From Muricea muricata (taxonomy: Eukaryota > Cnidaria > Anthozoa > Malacalcyonacea > Plexauridae): a stretch of 64,000 nt of DNA. The notes below the pieces were generated by a model. The model ran no database searches. It was given only the letters and a program-made list of their open reading frames with translations, and was not told the DNA's origin. Where the stretch lies: the NCBI GenBank assembly GCA_963855995.1, contig OY979726.1:7540701-7604700 (forward strand). The letters run 5' to 3'. The translations under genes were made by a program, and so were the position numbers. The stretch's first letter is position 1; each line of letters begins with the position of its first letter. Positions 50,071-63,636 of the stretch are shown one piece after another.

Positions 50071-52010
50071 GTTCTTTTTAGCACTCAAAACATCATTTTA
50101 AGCTCTAAAACGTCGGCGTGATCGATTTTAGTCGGCAATTTTTAGTTGGCAGTCTGAGCATGTTTTTACGCTCAAATCGCTCCAGAACGTCTAAAACGCG
50201 ATTTTGATGATTGTATAGCGTTTCTTTTCATTCTCAAAGCATGTTGTAGGTTTCTCATTTCAACATGCTATTTTGCTGATGTCGATAGTTTGATCGCCGG
50301 AAACATGATTGCGGACTTCCTATAAGTTCTCCAATTTCGATTTAGAAGACAGCTTTTAAGTACGCGATTGCAATATATTATTGTGCTCAACTCGTTCATT
50401 TTAGCACACAAAACATCATTTTAAGCTATAAAACGTCGCCGTGATCGATTTGAGACGGCAATTGTTAGTGTGCAGTCTGAGCATGTTTTTACGCTCAAAT
50501 CACTTCCAGAACGCCTAAAACGCGATTTTGATGACTGTAAGAGCGTTTCTTTTCATTCTCAAAGCATGTTGTAGGTTTCTAATTTCAACATGCTATTTTG
50601 CTGATGTCGATAGTCTGAGCGCCGAGAACATGATTGCGGACATGCTAAGTTCTCCAATTTCGATTTAGAAGCTGTCTTTTAGATACGCGATTGCTATATA
50701 TCATTGTGCTCAACTCGTTCTTTTTAGCACTCAAAACATCATTTTAAGCTCTAAAACGTCGCCGTGATCGATTTGAGACGGATATTTTTAGTTTGCAGTC
50801 TGAGCATGTTTTTACGCTCAAATCGCTTCGAGAACGCCTAAAACGCGATTTTGATGATTGTAAGAACGTTTCTTTTTAGTCTAAAAGCATGCTGTAAGTT
50901 TCTCATTTCAACATGCTATTTTGCTGATGTCGATAGTTTGAGCGCCGAAAACATGATTGCGGACATGCTAAGTTCTCCAATTTCGATTTAGAAGCTGTCT
51001 TTTAGGTACGCGATTTCAATATATCATTGTGCTCAACTCGTTCTTTTTAGCACTCAAAAATCATTTTAAGCTCTAAAACGTCGGCGTGATCGATTTTAGT
51101 CGGCAATTTTTAGTTGGCAGTCTGAGCATGTTTTTACGCTCAAATCGCTCCAGAACGTCTAAAACGCGATTTTGATGATTGTATAGCGTTTCTTTTCATT
51201 CTCAAAGCATGTTGTAGGTTTCTCATTTCAACATGCTATTTTGCTGATGTCGATAGTTTGATCGCCGGAAACATGATTGCGGACTTCCTATAAGTTCTCC
51301 AATTTCGATTTAGAAGACAGCTTTTAAGTACGCGATTGCAATATATTATTGTGCTCAACTCGTTCATTTTAGCACACAAAACATCATTTTAAGCTATAAA
51401 ACGTCGCCGTGATCGATTTAAGACGGCAATTGTTAGTGTGCAGTCTGAGCATGTTTTTACGCTCAAATCACTTCCAGAACGCCTAAAACGAGATTTTGAT
51501 GACTGTAAGAGCGTTTCTTTTCATTCTCAAAGCATGTTGTAGGTTTCTAATTTCAACATGCTATTTTGCTGATGTCGATAGTCTGAGCGCCGAAAACATG
51601 ACTGCGGACTTGCTAAGTTCTCCAATTTCGATTTAGAAGCTGTCTTTTAGGTCCGCGATTGCAATATATCATTGGGCTCAACTCGTTCATTTTAGCACTC
51701 AAAACATCATTTTAAGCTCTAAAACGTCGCCGTGATCGATTTGAGACCGCAATTGTTAGTAGGCAGTCTGAGCATGTTTTTTCCCCTCAAATCACTTCCA
51801 GAACGCCTAAAACGCGATTTTGATGACTGTAAGAGCGTTTCTTTTTATTGTCAAAGCATGTTGTAGGTTTCAAATTTCAACATTCTATTTTGCTGATGTC
51901 GATAGTTTGAGCGCCGAAAACGTGATTGCGGAATTCCTATAAGTTCTACAATTTCGATTTAGAAGCTGTCTTTTAGGTACGCAATTGCAATATATTATTG
52001 TCCTCAACTC
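50071..52010 (+). repeat. Trimer duplication and junction to HOR-3 (6 monomers)
   Basis: The TTTAGTCGG trimer occurs twice at a shift of 968-969 bp (GTATAGCG 50213/51181). The duplicated stretch is roughly 49740-50620 against 50709-51590. The second copy lost one base in CACTCAAAAATCATT near 51055 and carries AAAACGAGATT near 51486. A type 10 monomer (GAGACCGCAATTG, near 51745) with the anomalous TTTTTTCCCCTCAAATC at 51777-51793 leads into HOR-3. Confidence 0.8.
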
Positions 52011-55000
52011 GTTCATTTTAGCACTCAAAACATCATTTTAAGCTCTAAAACGTCGCCGTGATCGATTTGAGACGGATGTTTTTAGTTGGCAGTCCTAGCA
52101 TGTTTTTACGCTCAAATCGCTTCCAGAACGCCTAAAACGTGATTTTGACGATTGTAAGAGCGTTTCTTTTCAGTGTCAAAGCATGTTGTAGGTTTCTCAT
52201 TTCAACATGCTATTTTGCTGATGTCGATAGTTTGAGCGCCGAAAACGTGATTGCGGACTTGCTAAGTTCTCCAATTTCGATTTAGAAGCTGTCTTTTAGG
52301 TCCGCGATTGCAATATATCATTGGGCTCAACTCGTTCATTTCAGCACTCAAAACATCATTTTAAGCTCTAAAACGTCGCCGTGATCGATTTGAGACGGCA
52401 ATTATTGTTGGCAGTCGGAGCATTTTTTTACGCTCAAATCGCTTCGAGAACGCCTAAAACGCGATTTTCATTATTGTAAGAGCGTTTCTTTTCAGTCTCA
52501 ATGCACGTTGTAGGTTTCTAATTTCAACATGCTATTTTGCTGATGTCGATAGTTTGAGCGCCGAGAACATGATTGCGGACATGCTAAGTTCTCCAATTTC
52601 GATTTAGAAGCTGTCTTTTAGATACGCGATTGCTATATATCATTGTGCTCAACTCGTTCTTTTTAGCACTCAAAACATCATTTTAAGCTCTAAAACGTCG
52701 CCGTGATCGATTTGAGACGGATATTTTTAGTGTGCAGTCTGAGCATGTTTTTACGCTCAAATCGCTTCGAGAACGCCTAAAACGCGATTTTGATGATTGT
52801 AAGAGCGTTTCTTTTCAGTGTCAAAGCATGTTGTAGGTTTCTCATTTCAACATGCTATTTTGCTGATGTCGATAGTTTGAGCGCCGAAAACGTGATTGCG
52901 GACTTGCTAAGTTCTCCAATTTCGATTTAGAAGCTGTCTTTTAGGTCTGCGATTGCAATATATCATTGGGCTCAACTCGTTCTTTTTAGCACTCAAAACA
53001 TCATTTTAAGCTCTAAAACGTCGCCGTGATCGATTTAAAACGGCAATTTTTAGTTGGCAGTCCGAGCATGTTTTTACGCTCAAATCGCTTCGAGAACGCC
53101 TAAAACGCGATTTTGATGATTGTAAGAGCGTTTCTTTTCAGTGTCAAAGCATGTTGTAGGTTTCTCATTTCAACATGCTATTTTGCTGATATCGATAGTT
53201 TGAGCGCCGAAAACGTGATTGCGGACTTGCTAAGTTCTCCAATTTCGATTTAGAAGCTGTCTTTTAGGTCTGCGATTGCAATATATCATTGGGCTCAACT
53301 CGTTCTTTTTAGCACTCAAAACATCATTTTAAGCTCTAAAACGTCGCCGTGATCGATTTAAAACGGCAATTTTTAGTTGGCAGTCCGAGCATGTTTTTAC
53401 GCTCAAATCGCTTCCAGAACGCCTAAAACGCGATTTTGATGATTGTAAGAGCGTTTCTTTTCAGTGTCAATGCATGTTGTAGCTTTCTCATTTCAACATG
53501 CTATTTTGCTGATGTCGATAGTTTGAGCGCTGAAAACGTGAGTGCTTACTTGCTAAGTTGTCCAATTTCGATTTAGAAGCTGTCTTTTAGGTCCGCGCTT
53601 GCAATATATCATTGGGCTCAACTCGTTCATTTTAGCACTCAAAACATCATTTTAAGCTCTAAAACGTCGCCGTGATCGATTTGAGACGGATATTTTTAGT
53701 TTGCAGTCCGAGCATGTTTTTACGCTCAAATCAATTCCAGAACGCCTAAAACGCGATTTTGATGATTGTAAGAACGTTTCTTTTCAGTCTCAAAGCATGT
53801 TGTAGGTTTCTCATTTCAACATGCTATTTTACTGATGTCGATAGTTTGAGCTCCGAAAACGTGATTGCGGACTTGCTAAGTTTTCCATTTTCGATTTAGA
53901 AGCTGTCTTTTAGGTCCGCGATTGCAATATATCATTGGGCTCAACTCGTTCATTTTAGCACTCAAAACATTATTTTGAGCTCTAAAACGCTGCGGTGATC
54001 GATTTGAGACGGCAATTTTTAGTTGGCAGTCCGAGCATGTTTTTACGCTCAAATCGCTTCCAGAACGCCTAAAACGCAATTTTGATGATTGTTAGAGCGT
54101 TTCTTTTCAGTGTCAATGCATGTTGTAGGTTTCTCATTTCAACATGCTATTTTGCTGATGTCGATAGTTTGAGCCCCGAAAACGTGATTGCGGACTTGCT
54201 AAGTTCTCCAATTTCGATTTAGAAGCTGTCTTTTAGGTCCGCGATTGCAATATATCATTGGGCTCAACTCGTTCATTTTAGCACTCAAAACATCATTTTA
54301 AGCTCTAAAACGTCGCCGTGATCGATTTGAGACGGCAATTATTGTTGGCAGTCCGAGGATTTTTTTACGCTTAAATCGCTTCGAGAACACCTAAAACGCG
54401 ATTTTGATTATTGTAAGAGCGTTTCTTTTCAGTCTCAATGCACGTTGTAGGTTTCTAATTTCAACATGCTATTTTGCTGATGTCGATAGTTTGAGCGCCG
54501 AAAATATGATTGCGAAAATGCTAAGTTCTCCAATTTCGATTTAGAAGCTGTCTCTTAGATACGCGATTTCAATATATCATTGTGCTCAACTCGTTCTTTT
54601 TAGCACTCAAAACATCATTTTAAGCTCTAAAACGTCGCCGTGATCGATTTGAGACGGATATTTTTAGTTTGCAGTCTGAGCATGTTTTTACGCTCAAATC
54701 GCTTCGAGAACGCCTAAAACGCGATTTTGTTGATTGTAAGAACGTTTCTTTTCAGTCTAAAAGCATGCTGTAAGTTTCTCATTTCAACATGCTATTTTGC
54801 TGATGTCGATAGTTTGAGCGCTGAAAACGTGATTGCGGACTTGCTAAGTTCTCCAATTTCGATTTAGAAGCTGTCTTTTAGGTCCGCGATTGCAATATAT
54901 CATTGGGCTCAACTCGTTCATTTTAGCACTCAAAACATCATTTTAAGCTCTAAAACGTCGCCGTGATCGATTTGAGACCGCAATTGTTAGTAGGCAGTCT

Positions 55001-55240
55001 GAGCATGTTTTTACGCTCAAATCACTTCCAGAACGCCTAAAACGCGATTTTGATGACTGTAAGAGCGTTTCTTTTTATTGTCAAAGCATGTTGTAGGTTT
55101 CAAATCTCAACATTCTATTTTGCTGATGTCGATAGTTTGAGCGCCGAAAACATGATTGCGGAATTCCTATAAGTTCTACAATTTCGATTTAGAAGCTGTC
55201 TTTTAGGTACGCAATTGCAATATATTATTGTCCTCAACTC
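52011..55240 (+). repeat. HOR-3 complete unit, types 1-10 (10 monomers, 3,230 bp)
   Basis: This is the only copy with all ten types in order. Type 1 CAGTCCTAGC is at 52090 and next at 55320, exactly 3,230 bp on. Type 2 CAGTCGGAGC is at 52412 and 55642. Types 3 to 9 follow as in copy 1, and type 10 (GAGACCGCAATTGTTAGTAGG with GGAATTCCTATAAGTTCTAC) closes the unit. Private changes include CATTTCAGCAC near 52336, TTTTCATTATTG near 52467, GTGAGTGCTTACTTG near 53538, ACGCTGCGG near 53988 and GATTGTTAGAGCG near 54086. Confidence 0.88.
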
Positions 55241-58200
55241 GTTCATTTTAGCACTCAAAACATCATTTTAAGCTCTAAAACGTCGCCGTGATCGATTTGA
55301 GACGGATGTTTTTAGTTGGCAGTCCTAGCATGTTTTTACGCTCAAATCGCTTCCAGAACGCCTAAAACGTGATTTTGACGATTGTAAGAGCGTTTCTTTT
55401 CAGTGTCAAAGCATGTTGTAGGTTTCTCATTTCAACATGCTATTTTGCTGATGTCGATAGTTTGAGCGCCGAAAACGTGATTGCGGACTTGCTAAGTTCT
55501 CCAATTTCGATTTAGAAGCTGTCTTTTAGGTCCGCGATTGCAATATATCATTGGGCTCAACTCGTTCATTTTAGCACTCAAAACATCATTTTAAGCTCTA
55601 AAACGTCGCCGTGATCGATTTGAGACGGCAATTATTGTTGGCAGTCGGAGCATTTTTTTACGCTCAAATCGCTTCGAGAACGCCTAAAACGCGATTTTGA
55701 TTATTGTAAGAGCGTTTCTTTTCAGTCTCAATGCACGTTGTAGGTTTCTAATTTCAACATGCTATTTTGCTGATGTCGATAGTTTGAGCGCCGACAACAT
55801 GATTGCGGAATTCCTATAAGTTCTACAATTTCGATTTAGAAGCTGTCTTTTAGGTACGCAATTGCAATATATTATTGTCCTCAACTCGTTCATTTTAGCA
55901 CTCAAAACATCATTTTAAGCTCTAAAACGTCGCCGTGATCGATTTGAGACGGATGTTTTTAGTTGGCAGTCCTAGCATGTTTTTACGCTCAAATCGCTTC
56001 CAGAACGCCTAAAACGTGATTTTGACGATTGTAAGAGCGTTTCTTTTCAGTGTCAAAGCATGTTGTAGGTTTCTCATTTCAACATGCTATTTTGCTGATG
56101 TCGATAGTTTGAGCGCCGAAAACGTGATTGCGGACTTGCTAAGTTCTCCAATTTCGATTTAGAAGCTGTCTTTTAGGTCCGCGATTGCAATATATCATTG
56201 GGCTCAACTCGTTCATTTTAGCACTCAAAACATCATTTTAAGCTCTAAAACGTCGCCGTGATCGATTTGAGACGGCAATTATTGTTGGCAGTCGGAGCAT
56301 TTTTTTACGCTCAAATCGCTTCGAGAACGCCTAAAACGCGATTTTGATTATTGTAAGAGCGTTTCTTTTCAGTCTCAATGCACGTTGTAGGTTTCTAATT
56401 TCAACATGCTATTTTGCTGATGTCGATAGTTTGAGCGCCGAGAACATGATTGCGGACATGCTAAGTTCTCCAATTTCGATTTAGAAGCTGTCTTTTAGAT
56501 ACGCGATTGCTATATATCATTGTGCTCAACTCGTTCTTTTTAGCACTCAAAACATCATTTTAAGCTCTAAAACGTCGCCGTGATCGATTTGAGACGGATA
56601 TTTTTAGTGTGCAGTCTGAGCATGTTTTTACGCTCAAATCGCTTCGAGAACGCCTAAAACGCGATTTTGATGATTGTAAGAGCGTTTCTTTTCAGTGTCA
56701 AAGCATGTTGTAGGTTTCTCATTTCAACATGCTATTTTGCTGATGTCGATAGTTTGAGCGCCGAAAACGTGATTGCGGACTTGCTAAGTTCTCCAATTTC
56801 GATTTAGAAGCTGTCTTTTAGGTCTGCGATTGCAATATATCATTGGGCTCAACTCGTTCTTTTTAGCACTCAAAACATCATTTTAAGCTCTAAAACGTCG
56901 CCGTGATCGATTTAAAACGGCAATTTTTAGTTGGCAGTCCGAGCATGTTTTTACGCTCAAATCGCTTCGAGAACGCCTAAAACGCGATTTTGATGATTGT
57001 AAGAGCGTTTCTTTTCAGTGTCAAAGCATGTTGTAGGTTTCTCATTTCAACATGCTATTTTGCTGATATCGATAGTTTGAGCGCCGAAAACGTGATTGCG
57101 GACTTGCTAAGTTCTCCAATTTCGATTTAGAAGCTGTCTTTTAGGTCTGCGATTGCAATATATCATTGGGCTCAACTCGTTCTTTTTAGCACTCAAAACA
57201 TCATTTTAATCTCTAAAACGTCGCCGTTATCGATTTAAAACGGCAATTTTTAGTTGGCAGTCCGAGCATGTTTTTACGCTCAAATCGCTTCCAGAACGCC
57301 TAAAACGCGATTTTGATGATTGTAAGAACGTTTCTTTTCAGTCTCAAAGCATGTTGTAGGTTTCTCCTTTCAACATGCTATTTTACTGGTGTCGATAGTT
57401 TGAGCTCCGAAAACGTGATTGCGGACTTGCTAAGTTTTCCATTTTCGATTTAGAAGCTGTCTTTTAGGTCCGCGATTGCAATATATCATTGGGCTCAACT
57501 CGTTCATTTTAGCACTCAAAACATTATTTTGAGCTCTAAAACGCTGCTGTGATCGATTTAAAACGGCAATTTTTAGTTGGCAGTCCGAGCATGTTTTTAC
57601 GCTCAAATCGCTTCCAGAACGCCTAAAACGCGATTTTGATGATTGTAAGAACGTTTCTTTTCAGTCTCAAAGCATGTTGTAGGTTTCTCATTTCAACATG
57701 CTATTTTACTGATGTCGATAGTTTGAGCTCCGAAAACGTGATTGCGGACTTGCTAAGTTTTCCATTTTCGATTTAGAAGCTGTCTTTTAGGTCCGCGATT
57801 GCAATATATCATTGGGCTCAACTCGTTCATTTTAGCACTCAAAACATTATTTTGAGCTCTAAAACGCTGCTGTGATCGATTTGAGACGGCAATTTTTAGT
57901 TGGCAGTCCGAGCATGTTTTTACGCTCAAATCGCTTCCAGAACGCCTAAAACGCAATTTTGATGATTGTAAGAGCGTTTCTTTTCACTGTCAATGCATGT
58001 TGTAGGTTTCTCATTTCAACATGCTATTTTACTGATGTCGATAGTTTGAGCTCCGAAAACGTGATTGCGGACTTGCTAAGTTTTCCATTTTCGATTTAGA
58101 AGCTGTCTTTTAGGTCCGCGATTGCAATATATCATTGGGCTCAACTCGTTCATTTTAGCACTCAAAACATTATTTTGAGCTCTAAAACGCTGCTGTGATC

Positions 58201-59440
58201 GATTTGAGACGGCAATTTTTAGTTGGCAGTCCGAGCATGTTTTTACGCTCAAATCGCTTCCAGAACGCCTAAAACGCAATTTTGATGATTGTAAGAGCGT
58301 TTCTTTTCAGTGTCAATGCATGTTGTAGGTTTCTCATTTCAACATGCTATTTTGCTGATGTCGATAGTTTGAGCCCCGAAAACGTGATTGCGGACTTGCT
58401 AAGTTCTCCAATTTCGATTTAGAAGCTGTCTTTTAGGTCCGCGATTGCAATATATCATTGGGCTCAACTCGTTCATTTTAGCACTCAAAACATCATTTTA
58501 AGCTCTAAAACGTCGCCGTGATCGATTTCAGACGGCAATTATTGTTGGCAGTCCGAGGATTTTTTTACGCTTAAATCGCTTCGAGAACACCTAAAACGCG
58601 ATTTTGATTATTGTAAGAGCGTTTCTTTTCAGTCTCAATGCACGTTGTAGGTTTCTAATTTCAACATGCTATTTTGCTGATGTCGATAGTTTGAGCGCCG
58701 AAAATATGATTGCGAAAATGCTAAGTTCTCCAATTTCGATTTAGAAGCTGTCTCTTAGATACGCGATTTCAATATATCATTGTGCTCAACTCGTTCTTTT
58801 TAGCACTCAAAACATCATTTTAAGCTCTAAAACGTCGCCGTGATCGATTTGAGACGGATATTTTTAGTTTGCAGTCTGAGCATGTTTTTACGCTCAAATC
58901 GCTTCGAGAACGCCTAAAACGCGATTTTGTTGATTGTAAGAACGTTTCTTTTCAGTCTAAAAGCATGCTGTAAGTTTCTCATTTCAACATGCTATTTTGC
59001 TGATGTCGATAGTTTGAGCGCTGAAAACGTGATTGCGGACTTGCTAAGTTCTCCAATTTCGATTTAGAAGCTGTCTTTTAGGTCCGCGATTGCAATATAT
59101 CATTGGGCTCAACTCGTTCATTTTAGCACTCAAAACATCATTTTAAGCTCTAAAACGTCGCCGTGATCGATTTGAGACCGCAATTGTTAGTAGGCAGTCT
59201 GAGCATGTTTTTACGCTCAAATCACTTCCAGAACGCCTAAAACGCGATTTTGATGACTGTAAGAGCGTTTCTTTTTATTGTCAAAGCATGTTGTAGGTTT
59301 CAAATTTCAACATTCTATTTTGCTGATGTCGATAGTTTGAGCGCCGAAAACATGATTGCGGAATTCCTATAAGTTCTACAATTTCGATTTAGAAGCTGTC
59401 TTTTAGGTACGCAATTGCAATATATTATTGTCCTCAACTC
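55241..59440 (+). repeat. HOR-3 expanded unit (13 monomers, 4,200 bp)
   Basis: A 10-type unit enlarged by three monomers. Types 1 and 2 are duplicated at the start (CAGTCCTAGC 55320/55967, CAGTCGGAGC 55642/56289, shift 647 bp), and a junction with private GCCGACAACATG lies near 55791. One further monomer comes from the local amplification of types 6/7 at 57402-58370. Types 8, 9 and 10 then follow normally and the next type 1 is at 59520, 3,553 bp (11 monomers) from 55967. Confidence 0.85.
57402..58370 (+). repeat. Three tandem near-identical monomers
   Basis: GAGCTCCG recurs at 57402, 57725 and 58048, at exactly 323 bp, and the next monomer has GAGCCCCG (58371). Each unit carries TTTTCCATTTTCG, ACATTATTTTGAGC and ACGCTGCTGTGATC. 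The first has CGATTTAAAACGG where the others have CGATTTGAGACGG, and CACTGTC near 57986 is private to the second. They are hybrids of HOR-3 types 6 and 7, which elsewhere occur once each per unit. Confidence 0.88.
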
Positions 59441-59763
59441 GTTCATTTTAGCACTTAAAACATCATTTTAAGCTCTAAAACGTCGCCGTGATCGATTTGA
59501 GACGGATGTTTTTAGTTGGCAGTCCTAGCATGTTTTTACGCTCAAATCGCTTCCAGAACGCCTAAAACGTGATTTTGACGATTGTAAGAGCGTTTCTTTT
59601 CAGTGTCAAAGCATGTTGTAGGTTTCTCATTTCAACATGCTATTTTGCTGATGTCGATAGTTTGAGCGCCGAAAACGTGATTGCGGACTTGCTAAGTTCT
59701 CCAATTTCGATTTAGAAGCTGTCTTTTAGGTCCGCGATTGCAATATATCATTGGGCTCAACTC
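59441..59763 (+). repeat. HOR-3 type 1 monomer
   Basis: A single type 1 monomer (CAGTCCTAGC at 59520, ACGTGATTTTGACG) opening the last HOR-3 series. It is not included in the six-monomer duplication that follows. A private CACTTAAAAC lies near 59452. Confidence 0.8.
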
Positions 59764-61699
59764 GTTCATTTTAGCACTCAAAACATCATTTTAAGCTCTA
59801 AAACGTCGCCGTGATCGATTTGAGACGGCAATTATTGTTGGCAGTCGGAGCATTTTTTTACGCTCAAATCGCTTCGAGAACGCCTAAAACGCGATTTTGA
59901 TTATTGTAAGAGCGTTTCTTTTCAGTCTCAATGCACGTTGTAGGTTTCTAATTTCAACATGCTATTTTGCTGATGTCGATAGTTTGAGCGCCGAGAACAT
60001 GATTGCGGACATGCTAAGTTCTCCAATTTCGATTTAGAAGCTGTCTTTTAGATACGCGATTGCTATATATCATTGTGCTCAACTCGTTCTTTTTAGCACT
60101 CAAAACATCATTTTAAGCTCTAAAACGACGCCGTGATCGATTTGAGACGGATATTTTTAGTGTGCAGTCTGAGCATGTTTTTACGCTCAAATCGCTTCGA
60201 GAACGCCTAAAACGCGATTTTGATGATTGTAAGAGCGTTTCTTTTCAGTGTCAAAGCATGTTGTAGGTTTCTCATTTCAACATGCTATTTTGCTGATGTC
60301 GATAGTTTGAGCGCCGAAAACGTTATTGCGGACTTGCTAAGTTCTCCAATTTCGATTTAGAAGCTGTCTTTTAGGTCTGCGATTGCAATATATCATTGGG
60401 CTCAACTCGTTCTTTTTAGCACTCAAAACATCATTTTAAGCTCTAAAACGTTGCCGTGATCGATTTAAAACGGCAATTTTTAGTTGGCAGTCCGAGCATG
60501 TTTTTACGCTCAAATCGCTTCGAGAACGCCTAAAACGCGATTTTGATGATTGTAAGAGCGTTTCTTTTCAGTGTCAAAGCATGTTGTAGGTTTCTCATTT
60601 CAACATGCTATTTTGCTGATATCGATAGTTTGAGCGCCGAAAACGTGATTGCGGACTTGCTAAGTTCTCCAATTTCGATTTAGAAGCTGTCTTTTAGGTC
60701 TGCGATTGCAATATATCATTGGGCTCAACTCGTTCTTTTTAGCACTCAAAACATCATTTTAAGCTCTAAAACGTCGCCGTGATCGATTTAAAACGGCAAT
60801 TTTTAGTTGGCAGTCCGAGCATGTTTTTACGCTCAAATCGCTTCCAGAACGCCTAAAACGCGATTTTGATCATTGTAAGAGCGTTTCTTTTCAGTGTCAA
60901 TGCATGTTGTAGCTTTCTCATTTCAACATGCTATTTTGCTCATGTCGATAGTTTGAGCGCTGAAAACGTGATTGCGGACTTGCTAAGTTGTCCAATTTCG
61001 ATTTAGAAGCTGTCTTTTAGGTCCGCGCTTGCAATATATCATTGGGCTGAACTCGTTCATTTTAGCACTCAAAACATCATTTTAAGCTCTAAAACGTCGC
61101 CGTGATCGATTTGAGACGGATATTTTTAGTTTGCAGTCCGAGCATGTTTTTACGCTCTAATCAATTCCAGAACGCCTAAAACGCGATTTTGATGATTGTA
61201 AGAACGTTTCTTTTCAGTCTCAAAGCATGTTGTAGGTTTCTCATTTCAACATGCTATTTTACTGATGTCGATAGTTTGAGCTCCGAAAACGTGATTGCGG
61301 ACTTGCTAAGTTTTCCATTTTCGATTTAGAAGCTGTCTTTTAGGTCCGCGATTGCAATATATCATTGGGCTCAACTCGTTCATTTTAGCACTCAAAAATT
61401 ATTTTGAGCTCTAAAACGCTGCTGTGATCGATTTGAGACGGCAATTTTTAGTTGGCAGTCCGAGCATGTTTTTACGCTCAAATCGCTTCCAGAACGCCTA
61501 AAACGCAATTTTGATGATTGTAAGAGCGTTTCTTTTCAGTGTCAATGCATGTTGTAGGTTTCTCATTTCAACATGCTATTTTGCTGATGTCGATAGTTTG
61601 AGCCCCGAAAACGTGATTGCGGACTTGCTAAGTTCTCCAATTTCGATTTAGAAGCTGTCTTTTAGGTCCGCGATTGCAATATATCATTGGGCTCAACTC
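59764..61699 (+). repeat. Six-monomer duplication (HOR-3 types 2-7), unit 1
   Basis: Types 2-7 in order, 1,936 bp. It shares with the next unit variants seen nowhere else in the window: AAAACGTTATTGCGG (60321), GATCATTGTAAG, TGCTCATGTCG, GGGCTGAACTCG and ACGCTCTAATCAATTCC. Private to this unit are AAAACGACGCCG near 60124, AACGTTGCCG near 60447 and a one-base deletion, CTCAAAAATTATT, near 61391. Confidence 0.88.
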
Positions 61700-63636
61700 G
61701 TTCATTTTAGCACTCAAAACATCATTTTAAGCTCTAAAACGTCGCCGTGATCGATTTGAGACGGCAATTATTGTTGGCAGTCGGAGCATTTTTTTACGCT
61801 CAAATCGCTTCGAGAACGCCTAAAACGCGATTTTGATTATTGTAAGAGCGTTTCTTTTCAGTCTCAATGCACGTTGTAGGTTTCTAATTTCAACATGCTA
61901 TTTTGCTGATGTCGATAGTTTGAGCGCCGAGAACATGATTGCGGACATGCTAAGTTCTCCAATTTCGATTTAGAAGCTGTCTTTTAGATACGCGATTGCT
62001 ATATATCATTGTGCTCAACTCGTTCTTTTTAGCACTCAAAACATCATTTTAAGCTCTAAAACGTCGCCGTGATCGATTTGAGACGGATATTTTTAGTGTG
62101 CAGTCTGAGCATGTTTTTACGCTCAAATCGCTTCGAGAACGCCTAAAACGCGATTTTGATGATTGTAAGAGCGTTTCTTTTCAGTGTCAAAGCATGTTGT
62201 AGGTTTCTCATTTCAACATGCTATTTTGCTGATGTCGATAGTTTGAGCGCCGAAAACGTTATTGCGGACTTGCTAAGTTCTCCAATTTCGATTTAGAAGC
62301 TGTCTTTTAGGTCTGCGATTGCAATATATCATTGGGCTCAACTCGTTCTTTTTAGCACTCAAAACATCATTTTAAGCTCTAAAACGTCGCCGTGATCGAT
62401 TTAAAACGGCAATTTTTAGTTGGCAGTCCGAGCATGTTTTTACGCTCAAATCGCTTCGAGAACGCCTAAAACGCGATTTTGATGATTGTAAGAGCGTTTC
62501 TTTTCAGTGTCAAAGCATGTTGTAGGTTTCTCATTTCAACATGCTATTTTGCTGATATCGATAGTTTGAGCGCCGAAAACGTGATTGCGGACTTGCTAAG
62601 TTCTCCAATTTCGATTTAGAAGCTGTCTTTTAGGTCTGCGATTGCAATATATCATTGGGCTCAACTCGTTCTTTTTAGCACTCAAAACATCATTTTAAGC
62701 TCTAAAACGTCGCCGTGATCGATTTAAAACGGCAATTTTTAGTTGGCAGTCCGAGCATGTTTTTACGCTCAAATCGCTTCCAGAACGCCTAAAACGCGAT
62801 TTTGATCATTGTAAGAGCGTTTCTTTTCAGTGTCAATGCATGTTGTAGCTTTCTCATTTCAACATGCTATTTTGCTCATGTCGATAGTTTGAGCGCTGAA
62901 AACGTGATTGCGGACTTGCTAAGTTGTCCAATTTCGATTTAGAACCTGTCTTTTAGGTCCGCGCTTGCAATATATCATTGGGCTGAACTCGTTCATTTTA
63001 GCACTCAAAACATCATTTTAAGCTCTAAAACGTCGCCGTGATCGATTTGAGACGGATATTTTTAGTTTGCAGTCCGAGCATGTTTTTACGCTCTAATCAA
63101 TTCCAGAACGCCTAAAACGCGATTTTGATGATTGTAAGAACGTTTCTTTTCAGTCTCAAAGCATGTTGTAGGTTTCTCATTTCAACATGCTATTTTACTG
63201 ATGTCGATAGTTTGAGCTCCGAAAACGTGATTGCGGACTTGCTAAGTTTTCCATTTTCGATTTAGAAGCTGTCTTTTAGGTCCGCGATTGCAATATATCA
63301 TTGGGCTCAACTCGTTCATTTTAGCACTCAAAACATTATTTTGAGCTCTAAAACGCTGCTGTGATCGATTTGAGACGGCAATTTTTAGTTGGCAGTCCGA
63401 GCATGTTTTTACGCTCAAATCGCTTCCAGAACGCCTAAAACGCAATTTTGATGATTGTAAGAGCGTTTCTTTTCAGTGTCAATGCATGTTGTAGGTTTCT
63501 AATTTCAACATGCTATTTTGCTGATGTCGATAGTTTGAGCCCCGAAAACGTGATTGCGGACTTGCTAAGTTCTCCAATTTCGATTTAGAAGCTGTCTTTT
63601 AGGTCCGCGATTGCAATATATCATTGGGCTCAACTC
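61700..63636 (+). repeat. Six-monomer duplication (HOR-3 types 2-7), unit 2
   Basis: A tandem copy of 59764-61699 at a shift of 1,936-1,937 bp (CAGTCGGAGC 59842/61778, CGTTATTG 60321/62257, GAGCCCCG 61600/63537). Private changes are few: AGAACCTGTC near 62942 and GTTTCTAATTTC near 63496. Type 8 follows only after this unit, which shows that the duplication spans types 2 to 7 exactly. Confidence 0.88.
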
